DNA of 64,000 nucleotides from CAZWEZ01 sp964632795 (GCA_964632795.1 CAZWEZ010000001.1:1-64000); one strand, 5' to 3'; positions 34,868-46,055 are shown, counted from the stretch's first letter. A program made the numbers and translations. The notes: generated by a model from the sequence alone, not told the origin.

Positions 34868-36244
34868 CTAGAAGTATTCCAACTGCACAGAAAAAAGCTT
34901 CTCTACCTTGCGGATGACTTCCGAGGAGGCGAACAGGACGACTCGATCCTGTGCCTGAACCACCGTGCTGCCCCGGGGACAGATCACCTGGCCGTCGCGG
35001 ACGATGGCGCCGAGAAGAACGCCCGAGGGAAGTTTCACCTCCTTGAGCGGAGCCCCCACCAGGGGAGACGTTTCCAGCGCCTCGGCTTCGATGAGTTCAC
35101 CGAAACCTTCCCTGAGGGTGTGGACCGAATGAATCCGCCCCGGCCTGACGTGCTGAAGGATGGTCGAGACCGTGATGTTGCGCGGGCTGACCACAACGTC
35201 GATGCCGAGCGTCGTTATCAGGGACTCGTAGGTGCCCTTGTTGATCAGGGTGATGGCCCGGCGGCAGCCGTAGCGCTTGGCCAGAAGCGACGCCAGGATG
35301 TTGGTCTCGTCGTCGTTGGTTACCGCGACCACGGTGTCGGTCGCGGCGACGTTGGCTTCCTCGAGGATTTCCTTATCCAGGACGTCGCCCTTCAGCACCA
35401 CCGTGCGGCTGAGCCGGCTTGCCACCACCTCGGCCCGCTCCGGGTCGATTTCGATGATCTTGGCATTGACCCAGGGATGCTCGTTCTCGATCTCCTGGGC
35501 CAGGAACAGGGCGATATTGCCGCCTCCGAAAACCAACAGGCGCCGAGCTTCCTGCTCCTCGTGGCCGAAGGCGGCCATGGCGCGGAGCAACTGCGTGCTG
35601 TCGACCACGAAATAGACCTCGTCGCCGGGCAACATCTGATCGTCGGCGGACGGGACGATGGGATGATTCTGACGCATCAGACCGACGATGACGATGTTGA
35701 GATCGGGAAACAGCTGGGTCAGCTGCCTGAGCGGCGTGTTGACCAGGGGACAGTTGTCATCGCAACGCACCCCCACCAGCTTCACCTTGTCGTCGGCCAG
35801 GGGGATCATCTCGAAGGCGCCGGGAACCTGGAGGCGGCGGGTGACCGCGCGAGCCACCTCGATCTCCGGTGAAATGATCACGTCGATGGGCATATGGTCG
35901 CTGGAAAACAGGTTCGACCAGATGGGTTGCAGGTAGCTTTGGTGACGAACCCGGGCGATCTTGGTCGGCACGTCGAATAGGGAATGAGCGACCTGGCACG
36001 CAACCATGTTGATTTCGTCGGTGTGGGTAACGGCGATGAACATGTCGGCATCCCCGGCCCCCGCCTGTTCCAGGGTGTCCGGATGCGAAGCGTGACCGAC
36101 AACTCCGCGGACATCGAGGGTGTCGCCGAGTCCCCGGATCAACTCCGAGGACTGGTCGATGACCGTGACGTCGTTGTTCTCGAGGGCCAGATGACGGGCA
36201 ATGTTGGAACCCACCTGTCCGGCCCCGCAGACGATTACCTTCAT
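34868..36244 (-). CDS. trkA: Trk system potassium uptake protein TrkA
   Basis: 458 residues with two RCK units in tandem. Each has an N-terminal NAD-binding Rossmann motif: VIVCGAGQVGSNIARHLA and LLVFGGGNIALFLAQEI. Each is followed by a C-terminal RCK_C domain. TrkA is the cytoplasmic regulatory ring of the TrkH potassium channel. It follows ntrX by about 50 bases and belongs to the same transcription unit in many relatives. Confidence 0.95.
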   Translation of the reverse strand: MKVIVCGAGQVGSNIARHLALENNDVTVIDQSSELIRGLGDTLDVRGVVGHASHPDTLEQAGAGDADMFIAVTHTDEINMVACQVAHSLFDVPTKIARVRHQSYLQPIWSNLFSSDHMPIDVIISPEIEVARAVTRRLQVPGAFEMIPLADDKVKLVGVRCDDNCPLVNTPLRQLTQLFPDLNIVIVGLMRQNHPIVPSADDQMLPGDEVYFVVDSTQLLRAMAAFGHEEQEARRLLVFGGGNIALFLAQEIENEHPWVNAKIIEIDPERAEVVASRLSRTVVLKGDVLDKEILEEANVAATDTVVAVTNDDETNILASLLAKRYGCRRAITLINKGTYESLITTLGIDVVVSPRNITVSTILQHVRPGRIHSVHTLREGFGELIEAEALETSPLVGAPLKEVKLPSGVLLGAIVRDGQVICPRGSTVVQAQDRVVLFASSEVIRKVEKLFSVQLEYF

Positions 36245-36294
36245 GGTTCTGAACCTTTGCTACCCCGAGGATGGGACGAGGACCGGCGGGCGTC

Positions 36295-37701
36295 TCAGGA
36301 ACCGGTCCGACGCGGCTTTTCCTCATTATGGATGCCTAACGATTTGAGTTTACGGTGCAGAGCCGATCTTTCCATGCCGACGAAGGTGGCGGTTCGCGAA
36401 ATATTCCCTCCAAACCGGGTGACCTGGGAATGGAGATATTCCCTCTCGAAGACCTCCCGTGCCTCGCGCAGGGGCAGGCCCATGATTTCGCTGCTCTGTT
36501 CCCGACTGCGAGCGCTCGGAGACGTCGCCATGATCTCGCTGGGCAGCACATCGGCGCCGATGGGGTTCTCGGGATCGCCGGGCGCCATGATCAACAGACG
36601 TTCGATGACGTTGCGCAATTCCCGTACGTTTCCAGGCCAATCGTAGGCCTGAAGGGCGGCCATGGCGTCTTCTCCGATAGCCCTCGGTTGTTGTCGCACC
36701 GCCTCCGCCGCTCGTTTCATGAAATGCCGGGCCAGCAACGGGATGTCGTCGCGCCGTTCGTTCAAGGGAGGCACTTGAATGGGGACAACGCTGAGGCGAT
36801 AGAAAAGGTCTTCGCGGAGACGCCCGGAACTGATTTCCTCGGCCAGATCGCGGGCCGAAGCGGCAACCACGCGCACGTCCACTTCGACCCGGGTGCTCCC
36901 TCCCACCCTCTCGAAAATCTGTTCCTGGAGAACGCGAACGATCTTGCCCTGGGTTTCGAGCGGCATATCCGCGACCTCGTCCAGGAACAGGGTCCCGTTG
37001 TGCGCCGCTTCGAACGTTCCCACTTTGCGGTGGCCTTCACCGCCATCGGCGGAACCCTCGGTTCCGAACAATTCGACCTCCATCCATTCGGGGCGCATGG
37101 TCGCGCAATTAACCACCACGAAAGGACCATCGGTGCGCTGCGATCGTTCGTGAAGCATGCGCGCGACGACTTCCTTTCCCGATCCCGACGGGCCGGTAAT
37201 AAGGACCCGGCTGTTGACGATGGCCACCTTTTCGATGGCCTGGCGCACCTGATTGATGGCCGGAGACTGGCCGATCAATTCGGTCTCCGTACCGGCACGC
37301 AGGCGCAGTTCCTCGTTTTCGCGCTTGAGCCGCATTGCTTCGATGGCCCGCTCGACCACTTGCATGAGGCGGTCGGACTTGAAGGGCTTCTCGATGAAAT
37401 CGTAGGCCCCCATGTTGATGGAGTTGACAGCGGTTTCGATGGTGCCGTGGCCGCTCATCATCACCACCGGCACCGAAGGGTGATCCTTCTTGATGTTATG
37501 CAGGATCCCCAGGCCGTCCAGCTCGCTTCCCTGCAACCATATGTCCAGGAGGACCAGACTCGGTCTCCGGGATTCGATGCCGGCCAGCGCATCGTCGCTG
37601 TCCTTGGCTTCGCGGGTCTGGTACCCCTCGTCCTGAAGGATGCCCGAGGTCAGGGTCCGAATATCGTCTTCGTCGTCGACGATCAGGATGTCATGAGCCA
37701 T
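36295..37701 (-). CDS. ntrX: Nitrogen regulation response regulator NtrX
   Basis: 468 residues. Receiver domain (phosphoacceptor Asp53 in LLDIWLQGSE), an AAA+ domain with GPSGSGKE Walker A, and a Fis-type HTH at the end. The GAFTGA loop needed to touch sigma54 is absent: the corresponding stretch reads GTEGSADGGEGHRKVGTFEAA. NtrX of alphaproteobacteria characteristically lacks GAFTGA and works with sigma70-type promoters. The start overlaps the end of ntrY by 11 bases. Confidence 0.95.
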   Translation of the reverse strand: MAHDILIVDDEDDIRTLTSGILQDEGYQTREAKDSDDALAGIESRRPSLVLLDIWLQGSELDGLGILHNIKKDHPSVPVVMMSGHGTIETAVNSINMGAYDFIEKPFKSDRLMQVVERAIEAMRLKRENEELRLRAGTETELIGQSPAINQVRQAIEKVAIVNSRVLITGPSGSGKEVVARMLHERSQRTDGPFVVVNCATMRPEWMEVELFGTEGSADGGEGHRKVGTFEAAHNGTLFLDEVADMPLETQGKIVRVLQEQIFERVGGSTRVEVDVRVVAASARDLAEEISSGRLREDLFYRLSVVPIQVPPLNERRDDIPLLARHFMKRAAEAVRQQPRAIGEDAMAALQAYDWPGNVRELRNVIERLLIMAPGDPENPIGADVLPSEIMATSPSARSREQSSEIMGLPLREAREVFEREYLHSQVTRFGGNISRTATFVGMERSALHRKLKSLGIHNEEKPRRTGS

Positions 37702-40009
37702 GTAACAGGATGTCCGTTGCCACCTTCATGGGATCGGCTGCCTCTTGGGCCAGGGAATCGTCGTCGCCGGCGCGTGGCGCGACATCGTCTTGTTCCTCCG
37801 GGTGAAAGACCAGGGAAACCCGAGCCCCCCCCTCGCTACGGTCCTCAAGTACCAGATCAGCGTTATGATCTTCCATGATTTTCTTGACGATCGCCAGGCC
37901 CAGGCCGGTGCCGGAAGGTCGCGTGGTGACATAGGGCTCCAGGAGGCGGTCGCGGTGTTCCCGGGGGAAACCCTTGCCGTTGTCCTCGACGACGATGGTC
38001 ACCCGCCGCCGCCCCTCCTCCACGGCCTGCTCGCTCAAGGAGAACCGGATACGGCCCGGAGGTCGGTTATCCTTGGGTAGCGTTTCAATGTCGACCATGG
38101 ATTCGGCGGCATTCTTGAGCAGGTTGGTCAAGGCCTGGCCGATTTGCCGGCTGTCGCAACGTAGCCTTACGTCTCGCTCGGGGAGCTCGACCTCGAATTC
38201 GATCTCGGGTTGCCGGCTGCGTTCGAAGAAAACCGTCTGGCGGCAGATCTCCGACAGGTTCTCCGGTTTCAACTCCGGCTGCGGCATGCGGGCGAAAGAC
38301 GAGAATTCGTTGACCATGCGGCCAATCTCCTCGACCTGACGGATAATGGTTTCCGTACAGTTGGCAAAGGTTTCCGGGTCGCTCTTGATTTCCTTGAGAT
38401 ACTTGCGCTTCAGACGCTCGGCCGAAAGCTGGATGGGAGTCAGGGGGTTCTTGATTTCATGGGCGATGCGCCTGGCGACATCCGCCCAGGCAGCCTTGCG
38501 CTGGGCGAACAGGAGTTCGGTCACATCGTCGAAGGTAACAACGAAGCCGATGATATCGCCACCGAGACGTTCCGCCGCCATGCGGACCAGCAGAGTGTGG
38601 GACATTCCCTCTCGGGCCAGCTTGATCTCCGCCTGTTGAAGACGATCCGGGTTCTTCATCAGGGCCTTGAGGAGTTCGCCCATCTCGGGGATCACATCCT
38701 CCAGGAGTTCGCCTTTGGAATGTTCCAGGTCGGTGGCCAACAGCTCGGAGGCCGAACGGTTGGGAAGGTTGATCCGGCCTTTGTCGTCCAATCCGATGAC
38801 ACCCGCGGAAACTCCGCTCAGTACCGTTTCGGTGAACCGACGCCGTTCGTCGAGTTGGCGGTTTACCTCCATCAGGCCTCGTTGTTGGCCCTCGAGTTGG
38901 TTCGTCATGCGGTTGAAGGCACGGCTCAAGGTGCCGAGCTCGTCGGTGCTGGAGGAAACTTCGACCCGGACTCCCAGGTCCCCTTCGCTGATCCGTTCGG
39001 CGGCCGCGATCAGGTTGCTGATGGGACGGGCCAGTTGGGTCGCCAGGGTCAGGCCGATCCATACCGCGGCCAATAGCAGCAGGATGGTTACCATGACGAA
39101 GATCATGACGAAGGTGATCTGGATGCCTTCCTGCCTCTTTTCCAAGCGCATGTATTGGGTTACCGCACCCTTGGTCCGTTCTATGTGCTCGAGAACCCGG
39201 GAATCGACGAACCGGCCCACCAACAGATAGGCATCGACGAAACGGTTGAGCTTGACCACCGCACGCACGCGATCATCCTGCTGGGTGGTCAACACAACGA
39301 TTTCGCCTTGACCTGCTTTCTTCAGGGCGCCGGGAGGAACCAAGTCGAATTCCAGGGACATGCTGAACTGGGAACGGGCCAATACCCGGCCGGTGCTGTC
39401 TATGACCAGGGCCTCGGATAGGGAACGAAGGGCGGCCTGGGTGGACAGTACCTGGTTGAACCGCCATGGATTGCGCATCAAAGCCGGGGCGTCGCGATTA
39501 AGGTCGTTGGCCGCGGCCAGGACATCGGCCCGGATATTCTGGCGGTGTTCATGAAGATAGGCCGAAGCGACAACGTTGGATGCCTCCAGCGCCGTGCGGA
39601 CCCGTTCGCTGAACCAAGTCTGGATGCCGAAGTTCAAGAACAGCGCCGAAAACACGGCAACCAGGATCGCCGGCGTCACGGCCACCAGGCTGAACAACAT
39701 CACCAGCCGGACGTGCAGTCCCGATCCTGCCAGCCCACGGCGGCGTTCGGCCCATAAGCCGGCCAGACGGCGGGCCACCACCGCGCCAAGAAGGATCAAT
39801 AAGACGGCGTCGAGGTAGAGAAGAGCGAGAACGGTCGCCGGATCGGGACCCGAAGTCGGTGCGCCGGTGATCGTCACAAGGGTGGCGACGCCCGAAGCCA
39901 CCGCCGCAGCGGTCAGGGAGAAGGCAAGCTTGCGGCTTAATCCGACGCGACGAGACCACAGACGGAAACGTTTCAGCGTGCGCTTCGATTTTACCGCTGA
40001 AATATTCAT
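37691..40009 (-). CDS. ntrY: Nitrogen regulation sensor histidine kinase NtrY
   Basis: 772 residues. N-terminal membrane segments (around 28-48, 60-82 and 100-125), a periplasmic region, another membrane span near 300-325, HAMP ([19 protein letters not shown]), PAS, then the H-box [20 protein letters not shown] and a catalytic domain with VEDNGKGFP and [12 protein letters not shown]. It phosphorylates NtrX and is tied to nitrogen, redox and envelope control in this class. The start overlaps ntrC by 4 bases. Confidence 0.95.
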   Translation of the reverse strand: MNISAVKSKRTLKRFRLWSRRVGLSRKLAFSLTAAAVASGVATLVTITGAPTSGPDPATVLALLYLDAVLLILLGAVVARRLAGLWAERRRGLAGSGLHVRLVMLFSLVAVTPAILVAVFSALFLNFGIQTWFSERVRTALEASNVVASAYLHEHRQNIRADVLAAANDLNRDAPALMRNPWRFNQVLSTQAALRSLSEALVIDSTGRVLARSQFSMSLEFDLVPPGALKKAGQGEIVVLTTQQDDRVRAVVKLNRFVDAYLLVGRFVDSRVLEHIERTKGAVTQYMRLEKRQEGIQITFVMIFVMVTILLLLAAVWIGLTLATQLARPISNLIAAAERISEGDLGVRVEVSSSTDELGTLSRAFNRMTNQLEGQQRGLMEVNRQLDERRRFTETVLSGVSAGVIGLDDKGRINLPNRSASELLATDLEHSKGELLEDVIPEMGELLKALMKNPDRLQQAEIKLAREGMSHTLLVRMAAERLGGDIIGFVVTFDDVTELLFAQRKAAWADVARRIAHEIKNPLTPIQLSAERLKRKYLKEIKSDPETFANCTETIIRQVEEIGRMVNEFSSFARMPQPELKPENLSEICRQTVFFERSRQPEIEFEVELPERDVRLRCDSRQIGQALTNLLKNAAESMVDIETLPKDNRPPGRIRFSLSEQAVEEGRRRVTIVVEDNGKGFPREHRDRLLEPYVTTRPSGTGLGLAIVKKIMEDHNADLVLEDRSEGGARVSLVFHPEEQDDVAPRAGDDDSLAQEAADPMKVATDILLHGS

Positions 40010-41460
40010 TTTCCTCCCCGCACAACGGGAATATTGAGGTCTCGTATTTTCTTGCGCAACGTGTTCCGATTGAGACCCAGCACGTTCGCCGCCTTGATCT
40101 GGTTGCCGCGGGTGGCTTGCAAGGTAAGGGAAATCAGGGGGCGTTCCACCTCGCGTAGGACGCGTTCATAAAGACCGGCGGCGGGAAGCGCACCGCCGTG
40201 GGCGGAGAAGTACGTCTGAAGATGATGTTCCACCGAGTGGGCAAGTCCATCATCGTCGGGGGGGCCCGGCCCGGAGGAGGTGTCGGCCAATTCCGCCTCG
40301 ATGACGTCGATTCCGATGACTTCTTGGGAATATAGGGCCCCCAGCCGGCGGACAAGGTTCTCGAGTTCGCGCACGTTGCCCGGCCATCGATAGCGCTTCA
40401 GCCGTTCCATGGCGGCGCTGTCGATGATCTTCCAAGGCAGACCCTGGTTCGCCGACTCGGCCATGAAATGACGGATCAACTCGGGGATGTCTTCGGTGCG
40501 CTCGCGCAGTCTCGGCAACCGAATGGGGACCACGTTGAGCCGGAAGTACAGGTCTTCACGGAACAGCCCCCGGCGGATCAGTTGCCGTAGATCATGGTGG
40601 GTGGCGGCGATAATCCGGACGTCGGCCCGTATCGGCTTGCGACCGCCGACGGTGGTGTATTCACCTTCCTGCAGGACTCGCAGCAGCCGGATCTGAGCCT
40701 CCGACGGCATGTCTCCGATCTCGTCCAGGAAGAGGGTGCCGCCGTCGGCCTGTGCAAACCGCCCGCTGGTACGTGCCGAGGCACCGGTAAAGGCCCCCTT
40801 TTCGTGGCCGAACAGTTCGCTCTCGATAAGTTCCCTCGGGATGGCCGCCATGTTGATGGCGACGAAAGGACCATCCCGTCTCTTGCCGTAGTCGTGAAGC
40901 GCCCGTGCCACCAACTCCTTGCCGGTGCCCGAGTCGCCAGCGATCAGCACCGTAAGGTCCGTAGCCATGACCCTGGCCAGGGTCCGGAATATCTCCTGCA
41001 TGGCAGGCGAACGGCCGATCAAGGGCATCTGCTCATCCGCCACACCCTGCCCGCTCAGGCCGTCCTCCAACTCACCGCCAGCAGGCAAACTGGGAACTTC
41101 CAAGGCCCGCCGGACCACGTTGACCAGTTCATTGAGGTCGAAGGGCTTCGGCAAGTATTCGAAGGCGCCTCGCTCGGTGGCCTTGATCGCCGTCGACAGG
41201 GTACTTTGGGCGCTCATCACGATGACCCGGAGTTCCGGGCGGATTTTCCGGATACGCGGGATAAGATCGAGACCGTTCTCATCGGGCATCACGACGTCGG
41301 TTATGACCAGATCGCCTTCCCCGTCATGAACCCACCGCCACAAGGTGGCGGCGTTGCCGGTCGTCCGTACCTCGTAGCCGGCACGCCCCAGCGCCTGCTT
41401 GAGAACCGTCCGGATGGCGTCGTCGTCGTCGGCGATGAGAATTATCGGTGCCATCATCAT
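40006..41460 (-). CDS. ntrC: Nitrogen regulation sigma54 activator NtrC
   Basis: 484 residues. Receiver domain with Asp55 ([10 protein letters not shown]), AAA+ domain with GDSGTGKE Walker A, GAFTGA (near residue 220) and [13 protein letters not shown], and a C-terminal Fis HTH ([22 protein letters not shown]). It activates sigma54 promoters of nitrogen assimilation genes when phosphorylated by NtrB. Overlaps with ntrB and ntrY are 4 bases each. Confidence 0.97.
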   Translation of the reverse strand: MMMAPIILIADDDDAIRTVLKQALGRAGYEVRTTGNAATLWRWVHDGEGDLVITDVVMPDENGLDLIPRIRKIRPELRVIVMSAQSTLSTAIKATERGAFEYLPKPFDLNELVNVVRRALEVPSLPAGGELEDGLSGQGVADEQMPLIGRSPAMQEIFRTLARVMATDLTVLIAGDSGTGKELVARALHDYGKRRDGPFVAINMAAIPRELIESELFGHEKGAFTGASARTSGRFAQADGGTLFLDEIGDMPSEAQIRLLRVLQEGEYTTVGGRKPIRADVRIIAATHHDLRQLIRRGLFREDLYFRLNVVPIRLPRLRERTEDIPELIRHFMAESANQGLPWKIIDSAAMERLKRYRWPGNVRELENLVRRLGALYSQEVIGIDVIEAELADTSSGPGPPDDDGLAHSVEHHLQTYFSAHGGALPAAGLYERVLREVERPLISLTLQATRGNQIKAANVLGLNRNTLRKKIRDLNIPVVRGGK

Positions 41461-42578
41461 TCGGCTTCCGCTGTCGAACTCATGGGCAGAATGACCCGGA
41501 ACTCGGTCCGTCGTGGCTGGCTGTCGAATTCGATAACCCCGGCGTGGTCGTTGACGATCTTGGCAACCAGTGCCAGCCCCAGACCGTTGCCATTGGCCTT
41601 GGAAGTCACGAAGGGATCGAACAGGTGATCCTTGAGGTCGTCGGGAATTCCTTCTCCATTGTCCTGAAGGGTGATCATGATCGGCAGATGAACCCGCGAC
41701 TCGCTGCCCGGCACGGCGAAATGAATCCCATGCCGGTAGGCGGTGGAAAGGGTAATCTCCCCTCCCTTCGCGGGCACCGCTTCAGCCGCGTTCTTAACCA
41801 AATTGAGAAAGACCTGTATCAATTGGTCGAAATTGCCCGACACCGGGGGGAGCGACGGGTCGTAGCGCTCAACGAACCGAACATGGCGGGCGAAGCCGTT
41901 CTCGGCCAGCCGGCGGACCCGGTCGAGGACCTGATGGATGTTCACGGCTTGCCGCCGCAAGGGCGCGCTATCGGCGAAAACTCCCATGCGGTCCACCAAG
42001 GCGCAGATCCGATCTGTCTCGACAAGAATCAATCGCGTCAAATCACGGTCCTCGAGGGTTGCGTTTTGCTCGAGTAGCTGTGCAGCACCGCGAATCCCGG
42101 ACAAGGGGTTCTTTACCTCGTGGGCCAGCATGGCGGCCATGGCGGAAACAGATCGGGCGGCGCCGCGATGAGTCAGTTGGCGGTCGATCTTGTCGGCAAT
42201 GGAGCGCTCCTGCAGGGTCAATACCACCCATCCCGACATTTCGCCGTATGGGATCGCCTGAATGTTCATCAAATGCCGCCCAATGCGTGGCGTTTCCAAG
42301 GGTACGCCGTATTCGGAAACCGTGTTGCCGTCACTGCGTACCTGCTCGATTTGGGCGAACAAGGGGCTGTCGGCAGGTAGGAGATCACCAAGGCGCTGCC
42401 CCCTGAGATGAGAATCGCTCGCCTTGAATAATTGTTCCCCGGTGCTGTTGACATAGACGATCAGGCTCACGTCGTCGATGACCACGACGGCCGCGGTCAG
42501 CGCATTCAACACCGACATCGCGTCGAACTCGAACGAATGTTGCAATTCATCCATTGGTGCTACGCATTCGCCCATCAC
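41457..42578 (-). CDS. ntrB: Nitrogen regulation sensor kinase NtrB
   Basis: 373 residues, cytoplasmic. PAS domain (about 25-120), H-box with His153 in [20 protein letters not shown], and the catalytic domain with [19 protein letters not shown] and [12 protein letters not shown]. It is the PII-controlled kinase/phosphatase of NtrC. The ATG overlaps the dusB stop by 4 bases, so it is part of the classical nifR3-ntrB-ntrC unit. Confidence 0.96.
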   Translation of the reverse strand: MMGECVAPMDELQHSFEFDAMSVLNALTAAVVVIDDVSLIVYVNSTGEQLFKASDSHLRGQRLGDLLPADSPLFAQIEQVRSDGNTVSEYGVPLETPRIGRHLMNIQAIPYGEMSGWVVLTLQERSIADKIDRQLTHRGAARSVSAMAAMLAHEVKNPLSGIRGAAQLLEQNATLEDRDLTRLILVETDRICALVDRMGVFADSAPLRRQAVNIHQVLDRVRRLAENGFARHVRFVERYDPSLPPVSGNFDQLIQVFLNLVKNAAEAVPAKGGEITLSTAYRHGIHFAVPGSESRVHLPIMITLQDNGEGIPDDLKDHLFDPFVTSKANGNGLGLALVAKIVNDHAGVIEFDSQPRRTEFRVILPMSSTAEAE

Positions 42579-43561
42579 GCCGCCATCCGTTCCATTATCG
42601 GCAGGTAGAAATCCCGGATCCGTGCACGGACTTCATCCGGGTCGATGATTCGCATGACACGGGAGCGGAAGTCGGCCGAACCAGGTAAGCCCTTGCTATA
42701 CCAGCCGATATGCTTACGGGCTCGGCGCAGGCCGGCGTCAGAACCGTAATGAACCAACATGCTCTCGAAATGTTCGAGAAGGATTTCCAACTGCTCGCCA
42801 AGCGGCGGATCGCCGATGCGCTCGCCGGTCTCGAGATACCGGCAGACCTGGCCAGGAAACCATGGCCGTCCCAGGGTGCCGCGTCCGATCATGACCCCGT
42901 CGGCTCCGGTTTTCTCCAGCATTCGCATGGCGTCTTCGACTGTGAAGACGTCGCCGTTGCCGATGACCGGGATTCCAACCGTTTCCGTCACCTCGCGGAT
43001 AATCTCCCAATCGGCATGCCCGCGGTAGAACTGAGCCCGCGTCCTGCCGTGAACGGTGACCGCCTGGATACCGCATTCCTCGGCGATGCGCGCCAACCTG
43101 GGAGCGTTCCGGGTGCTTTCGTCCCAGCCGGCACGTATCTTGAGGGTCACCGGCAGATCAACGGCCTCGACCACAGCCGCCATGATGCGACCGGCAAGTG
43201 GTTCGTCTCGCATCAGCGCCGCCCCGGCCTCCCCCTTGACCACTTTCTTGACCGGGCAACCCATGTTGATGTCGATGATCGCCACCCCCCGATCCTGGTT
43301 CATCCTGGCTGCTTCGGCCATCACCCGAGGTTCACGGCCGGCAAGTTGCAAGGCCATCGGCCGTTCCTCGGCACACCCCCCGGACATCCTGAGGGTCTTG
43401 TCGGCGGCATGGACCATGGCCTTGCCGGCGATCATCTCGGAGACCACGAGACCAACCCCGCAACGCTTGACCAGGCGACGGAAGGGCATGTCGGTAACCC
43501 CCGACATCGGCGCCAGGATCACGGGGGTGTCCAATCGGACATTTCCGATTTGTAAAGTCAT
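42575..43561 (-). CDS. dusB: tRNA-dihydrouridine synthase DusB (NifR3)
   Basis: 328 residues, an FMN TIM-barrel. The N-terminal [15 protein letters not shown], the active-site Cys102 in [20 protein letters not shown] and [12 protein letters not shown] are Dus signatures; [16 protein letters not shown] is the FMN-phosphate loop. It reduces uridine in tRNA D-loops. It is first gene of the ntr operon; two dyads lie just upstream and may regulate the unit. Confidence 0.96.
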   Translation of the reverse strand: MTLQIGNVRLDTPVILAPMSGVTDMPFRRLVKRCGVGLVVSEMIAGKAMVHAADKTLRMSGGCAEERPMALQLAGREPRVMAEAARMNQDRGVAIIDINMGCPVKKVVKGEAGAALMRDEPLAGRIMAAVVEAVDLPVTLKIRAGWDESTRNAPRLARIAEECGIQAVTVHGRTRAQFYRGHADWEIIREVTETVGIPVIGNGDVFTVEDAMRMLEKTGADGVMIGRGTLGRPWFPGQVCRYLETGERIGDPPLGEQLEILLEHFESMLVHYGSDAGLRRARKHIGWYSKGLPGSADFRSRVMRIIDPDEVRARIRDFYLPIMERMAA

Positions 43562-43582
43562 TGTCTTGGAGCCCTGATCAAG

Positions 43583-43626
43583 TGCCTATTTATTAGGCAA
43601 GCCGATCGCAATTTCAACGAAATTGC
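43583..43626 (-). promoter_or_regulatory. Two tandem perfect dyads upstream of the dusB-ntr operon
   Basis: TGCCTA-N5-TAGGCA (43583-43599) and GCAATTTC-AAC-GAAATTGC (43608-43626) lie 22-65 bases before the dusB ATG. The first is 17 bases long with outer TGC-N11-GCA, the same frame as the NtrC box TGCACC-N5-GGTGCA, although its inner bases differ. Autoregulation of nifR3-ntrBC by NtrC is known in related bacteria. Neither dyad has a T-run to act as a terminator of the gene upstream. Confidence 0.45.
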
Positions 43627-43661
43627 ACACACTCAAGGCATTAAACTGATATCTCTCGAAA

Positions 43662-44462
43662 TCATGCCAAGATCACATCGCTCACGAATTTGACTCCGGG
43701 ATAACCCAGGGTCAGCAACAGGTAAGCCAGCAGGACGAGCCGGGTCACCATGCGCCCACGCACGCCACTCCGGTAATGGGCCAGCAATAGACCGCCGATG
43801 ACGACAAAAGTGGTGATGGAAAATATCGATTTGTGGTCGAACGATACCAGAGTTCCGGTCTCCCAATACTGGGCGGCCATGCCCGTGGTCAGGCCCAGGG
43901 CCAGCACGATCTCGCTGAGAATCAGCAACCGCACCAACAAGAATTCACAGTCGACGACCGACGGCAGAAGGTGCGTCAACGCCGTGGGGTGCTTCGTTTT
44001 CAGCGCCCGTTCCTTGAGGAATGCCGCGAGCGCCGCCACGGCGGCGATGGTGACCAGCCCATAGGTCGTTACCGAGAGGAGGATATGGGCGTGGATCCAT
44101 CCCGTCGGCGCGGCGGCGATGAGAGGTTTCTCCGGTACCGACTGCCAGATGACCGCAAGGACACCGATGACCATCAGGTATGCCGTAATCAACGGCGTCA
44201 AACGCCACCCTTGACGGGTAACCACTGAGATGACGACGAAAATGGCCATGCTGACCGCCACCGTCACCCACAACGCCATCGACAGGCCGGTGAGCCACGT
44301 CCCGGACATCTGAGCGATCACCCATCCCCCGGGGCCGGCCACGGCCAGCGCCAGCATCGTCCAGTAAAGGGTGTCCCGGCTGTGCTCCCGGCGCAGGGAA
44401 ACCAGCAAGGAGGGCAACAGGGAAGCCAAGGCGATCAGGCTGAAAAGCATGTTTTCGATCAT
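43662..44462 (-). CDS. Cytochrome c assembly (CcsA/HemX-like) inner-membrane protein
   Basis: About 266 residues with seven or eight membrane helices. The motif-bearing part is WIHAHILLSVTTYGLVTIAAVAA, where histidines in a periplasmic-side position resemble the haem-handling CcsA/YpjD group. It is much shorter than CcmF/CcsB and lacks a clear WWD tryptophan-rich box, so a direct role in haem attachment is uncertain. ATG at 44462 lies at the start of the first helix. It ends 100 bases before dusB and is divergent from ispDF. Confidence 0.8.
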   Translation of the reverse strand: MIENMLFSLIALASLLPSLLVSLRREHSRDTLYWTMLALAVAGPGGWVIAQMSGTWLTGLSMALWVTVAVSMAIFVVISVVTRQGWRLTPLITAYLMVIGVLAVIWQSVPEKPLIAAAPTGWIHAHILLSVTTYGLVTIAAVAALAAFLKERALKTKHPTALTHLLPSVVDCEFLLVRLLILSEIVLALGLTTGMAAQYWETGTLVSFDHKSIFSITTFVVIGGLLLAHYRSGVRGRMVTRLVLLAYLLLTLGYPGVKFVSDVILA

Positions 44463-44631
44463 CGGCGAGAATGTACCCCGCTTGCCGTCGAAGTTCCGAA
44501 TTGTATTTACGGATCGACCGCGAAACCCATTGCGCACAATTGCGCCGGATGTCCCTCTTGGCAAGACCTCTTGGCCAAACTAGCCTGTCCGGCGGGAACC
44601 ATTGTCTGGAAATCCACGATTGGATCATGCC

Positions 44632-45786
44632 ATGAGCAAATGCATCGCGGTTGTGGTCGGCGCCGGGCGGGGGCGGCGCTTCGGGGCCGGGATGCCGAAG
44701 CAATATTGCCGGCTGGGCGGATGGCCGATGGTGCGGCGCACGATCCTCGCCTTTCTCGATCACCCGCGCGTGAACTCGGTCCGTCCTGTCATCCATCCCG
44801 ACGACAAGGTCCTATTCGATGAGGCCGTCCTCGGGTTGGACATCCTGGAGCCGGTGGACGGCGGCGACACCCGCCAGGAATCGGTACGCTTGGGCCTGGA
44901 GAGTCTGGCCGATCTGGAGCCGGATCTGGTGCTGATCCATGACTCCGCCCGCCCTTTCGTCGACGATGGCCTTATCTCGCGTGTCCTGGACGCCCTGGAA
45001 TCGCAGCCAGGTGCCATCCCGGTCCTTGCCGTCAGCGATACCCTGAAGCGGGGCTTCGAGGGTCTTGTCACCGCTACCGTTGAACGCCAAGGACTGTGGC
45101 GGGCGCAAACCCCTCAGGGGTTCCGTTACCGTGACATTCTCGACGCCCACCGTAAATTTTCCGGCGCCGGGCTCACCGACGACGCCGCCATCGCCGAACA
45201 GGCCGGACTGGCTGTTAGCCTCGTCGCCGGAAGCGAGGAAAACCTGAAGGTGACCACCCAGGACGATTTGCGGCGCGCGGAAATGCGATTCGATGGCCGC
45301 ATGGTCCGCACCGGCATCGGCTTCGACGTTCATCGGTTCGGCCCCGGAGATCACGTCATGCTGTGCGGGGTTCGCATCCCATTCACTGCCGGGCTGATCG
45401 GCCATTCCGACGCCGACGTCGGCCTGCATGCCCTGTGCGATGCTATTTTCGGGGCCATCGGAGAAGGCGACATCGGCAGCCATTTCCCCCCTGAAGACCC
45501 GGAGTGGCGCGACGCTCCCTCCGAAACCTTCCTCCGCCGGGCAGGTGAATTGGTGGCGGCACGCGGGGGAACGATCGCCAACCTGGATGTTACGCTGATC
45601 TGCGAGGCGCCACGGATCGTTCCCCACCGATCCACCATGATCGAGCACATCGCCGATACTCTCGATCTCCCGAAGCGGCTCGTCAGCGTCAAGGCGACGA
45701 CCACCGAAGGACTGGGCTTTGCCGGCCGCGGTGAAGGTATCGCGGCACAAGCCGTGGCAACCATATACCTGCCCTCCAACTCCTGA
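44632..45786 (+). CDS. ispDF: Bifunctional MEP-pathway enzyme IspDF
   Basis: 384 residues. The N-terminal IspD part (1-222) has the CTP loop VVVGAGRGRRFGAGMPKQY, HDSARPFVDD and LWRAQTPQGF. The C-terminal IspF part starts near Met224 with GIGFDVHRFGPGDH (zinc Asp and His) and has HSDADVGLHALCDAIFGA and TTEGLGFAGRGEGIAAQAV. IspD makes CDP-methylerythritol, and IspF later cyclises the CDP-ME-phosphate to MEcPP. The fusion is typical of alphaproteobacteria. ATG at 44632 is used. Confidence 0.96.
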   Translation: MSKCIAVVVGAGRGRRFGAGMPKQYCRLGGWPMVRRTILAFLDHPRVNSVRPVIHPDDKVLFDEAVLGLDILEPVDGGDTRQESVRLGLESLADLEPDLVLIHDSARPFVDDGLISRVLDALESQPGAIPVLAVSDTLKRGFEGLVTATVERQGLWRAQTPQGFRYRDILDAHRKFSGAGLTDDAAIAEQAGLAVSLVAGSEENLKVTTQDDLRRAEMRFDGRMVRTGIGFDVHRFGPGDHVMLCGVRIPFTAGLIGHSDADVGLHALCDAIFGAIGEGDIGSHFPPEDPEWRDAPSETFLRRAGELVAARGGTIANLDVTLICEAPRIVPHRSTMIEHIADTLDLPKRLVSVKATTTEGLGFAGRGEGIAAQAVATIYLPSNS

Positions 45787-45799
45787 GGTCTGACACGCC

Positions 45800-46046
45800 A
45801 TGCATCATCATGAAGTCGTAACCTCCGACTACATCGGCTCCGACCGCCGCAAGAAGCCGCATGCGGACGCCTCACAGAATTTGCCTCTTGGTCGATGTCC
45901 CCAACACGTTGCAGGCCAAGACCCCCGGAAGCAAGAAGCTGGCCAGCATCCAGCATGCCTTCGACGTCGAGGAAGACATTGCCGATCTCGCCCGCAATAT
46001 CTCGGCTTCCGTCGCCGAACGAAAGGATAGTGAAAAAGTCCACTAA
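45800..46046 (+). pseudogene. Frameshifted C-terminal remnant of a response-regulator-like protein
   Basis: The first frame reads EVVTSDYIGSDRRKKPHADA, and another frame continues LLVDVPNTLQAKTPGSKK and ends with a short helix and a stop at 46046. The Y-I-G-x-D-R-R motif followed by V-P-N-T-L is what follows the receiver domain in a group of alphaproteobacterial response regulators. The receiver itself is absent and a frame change is needed near 45890. It is either decayed or carries a sequencing error, but even a corrected frame lacks the receiver. Confidence 0.45.
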
Positions 46047-46055
46047 TATTATGTG

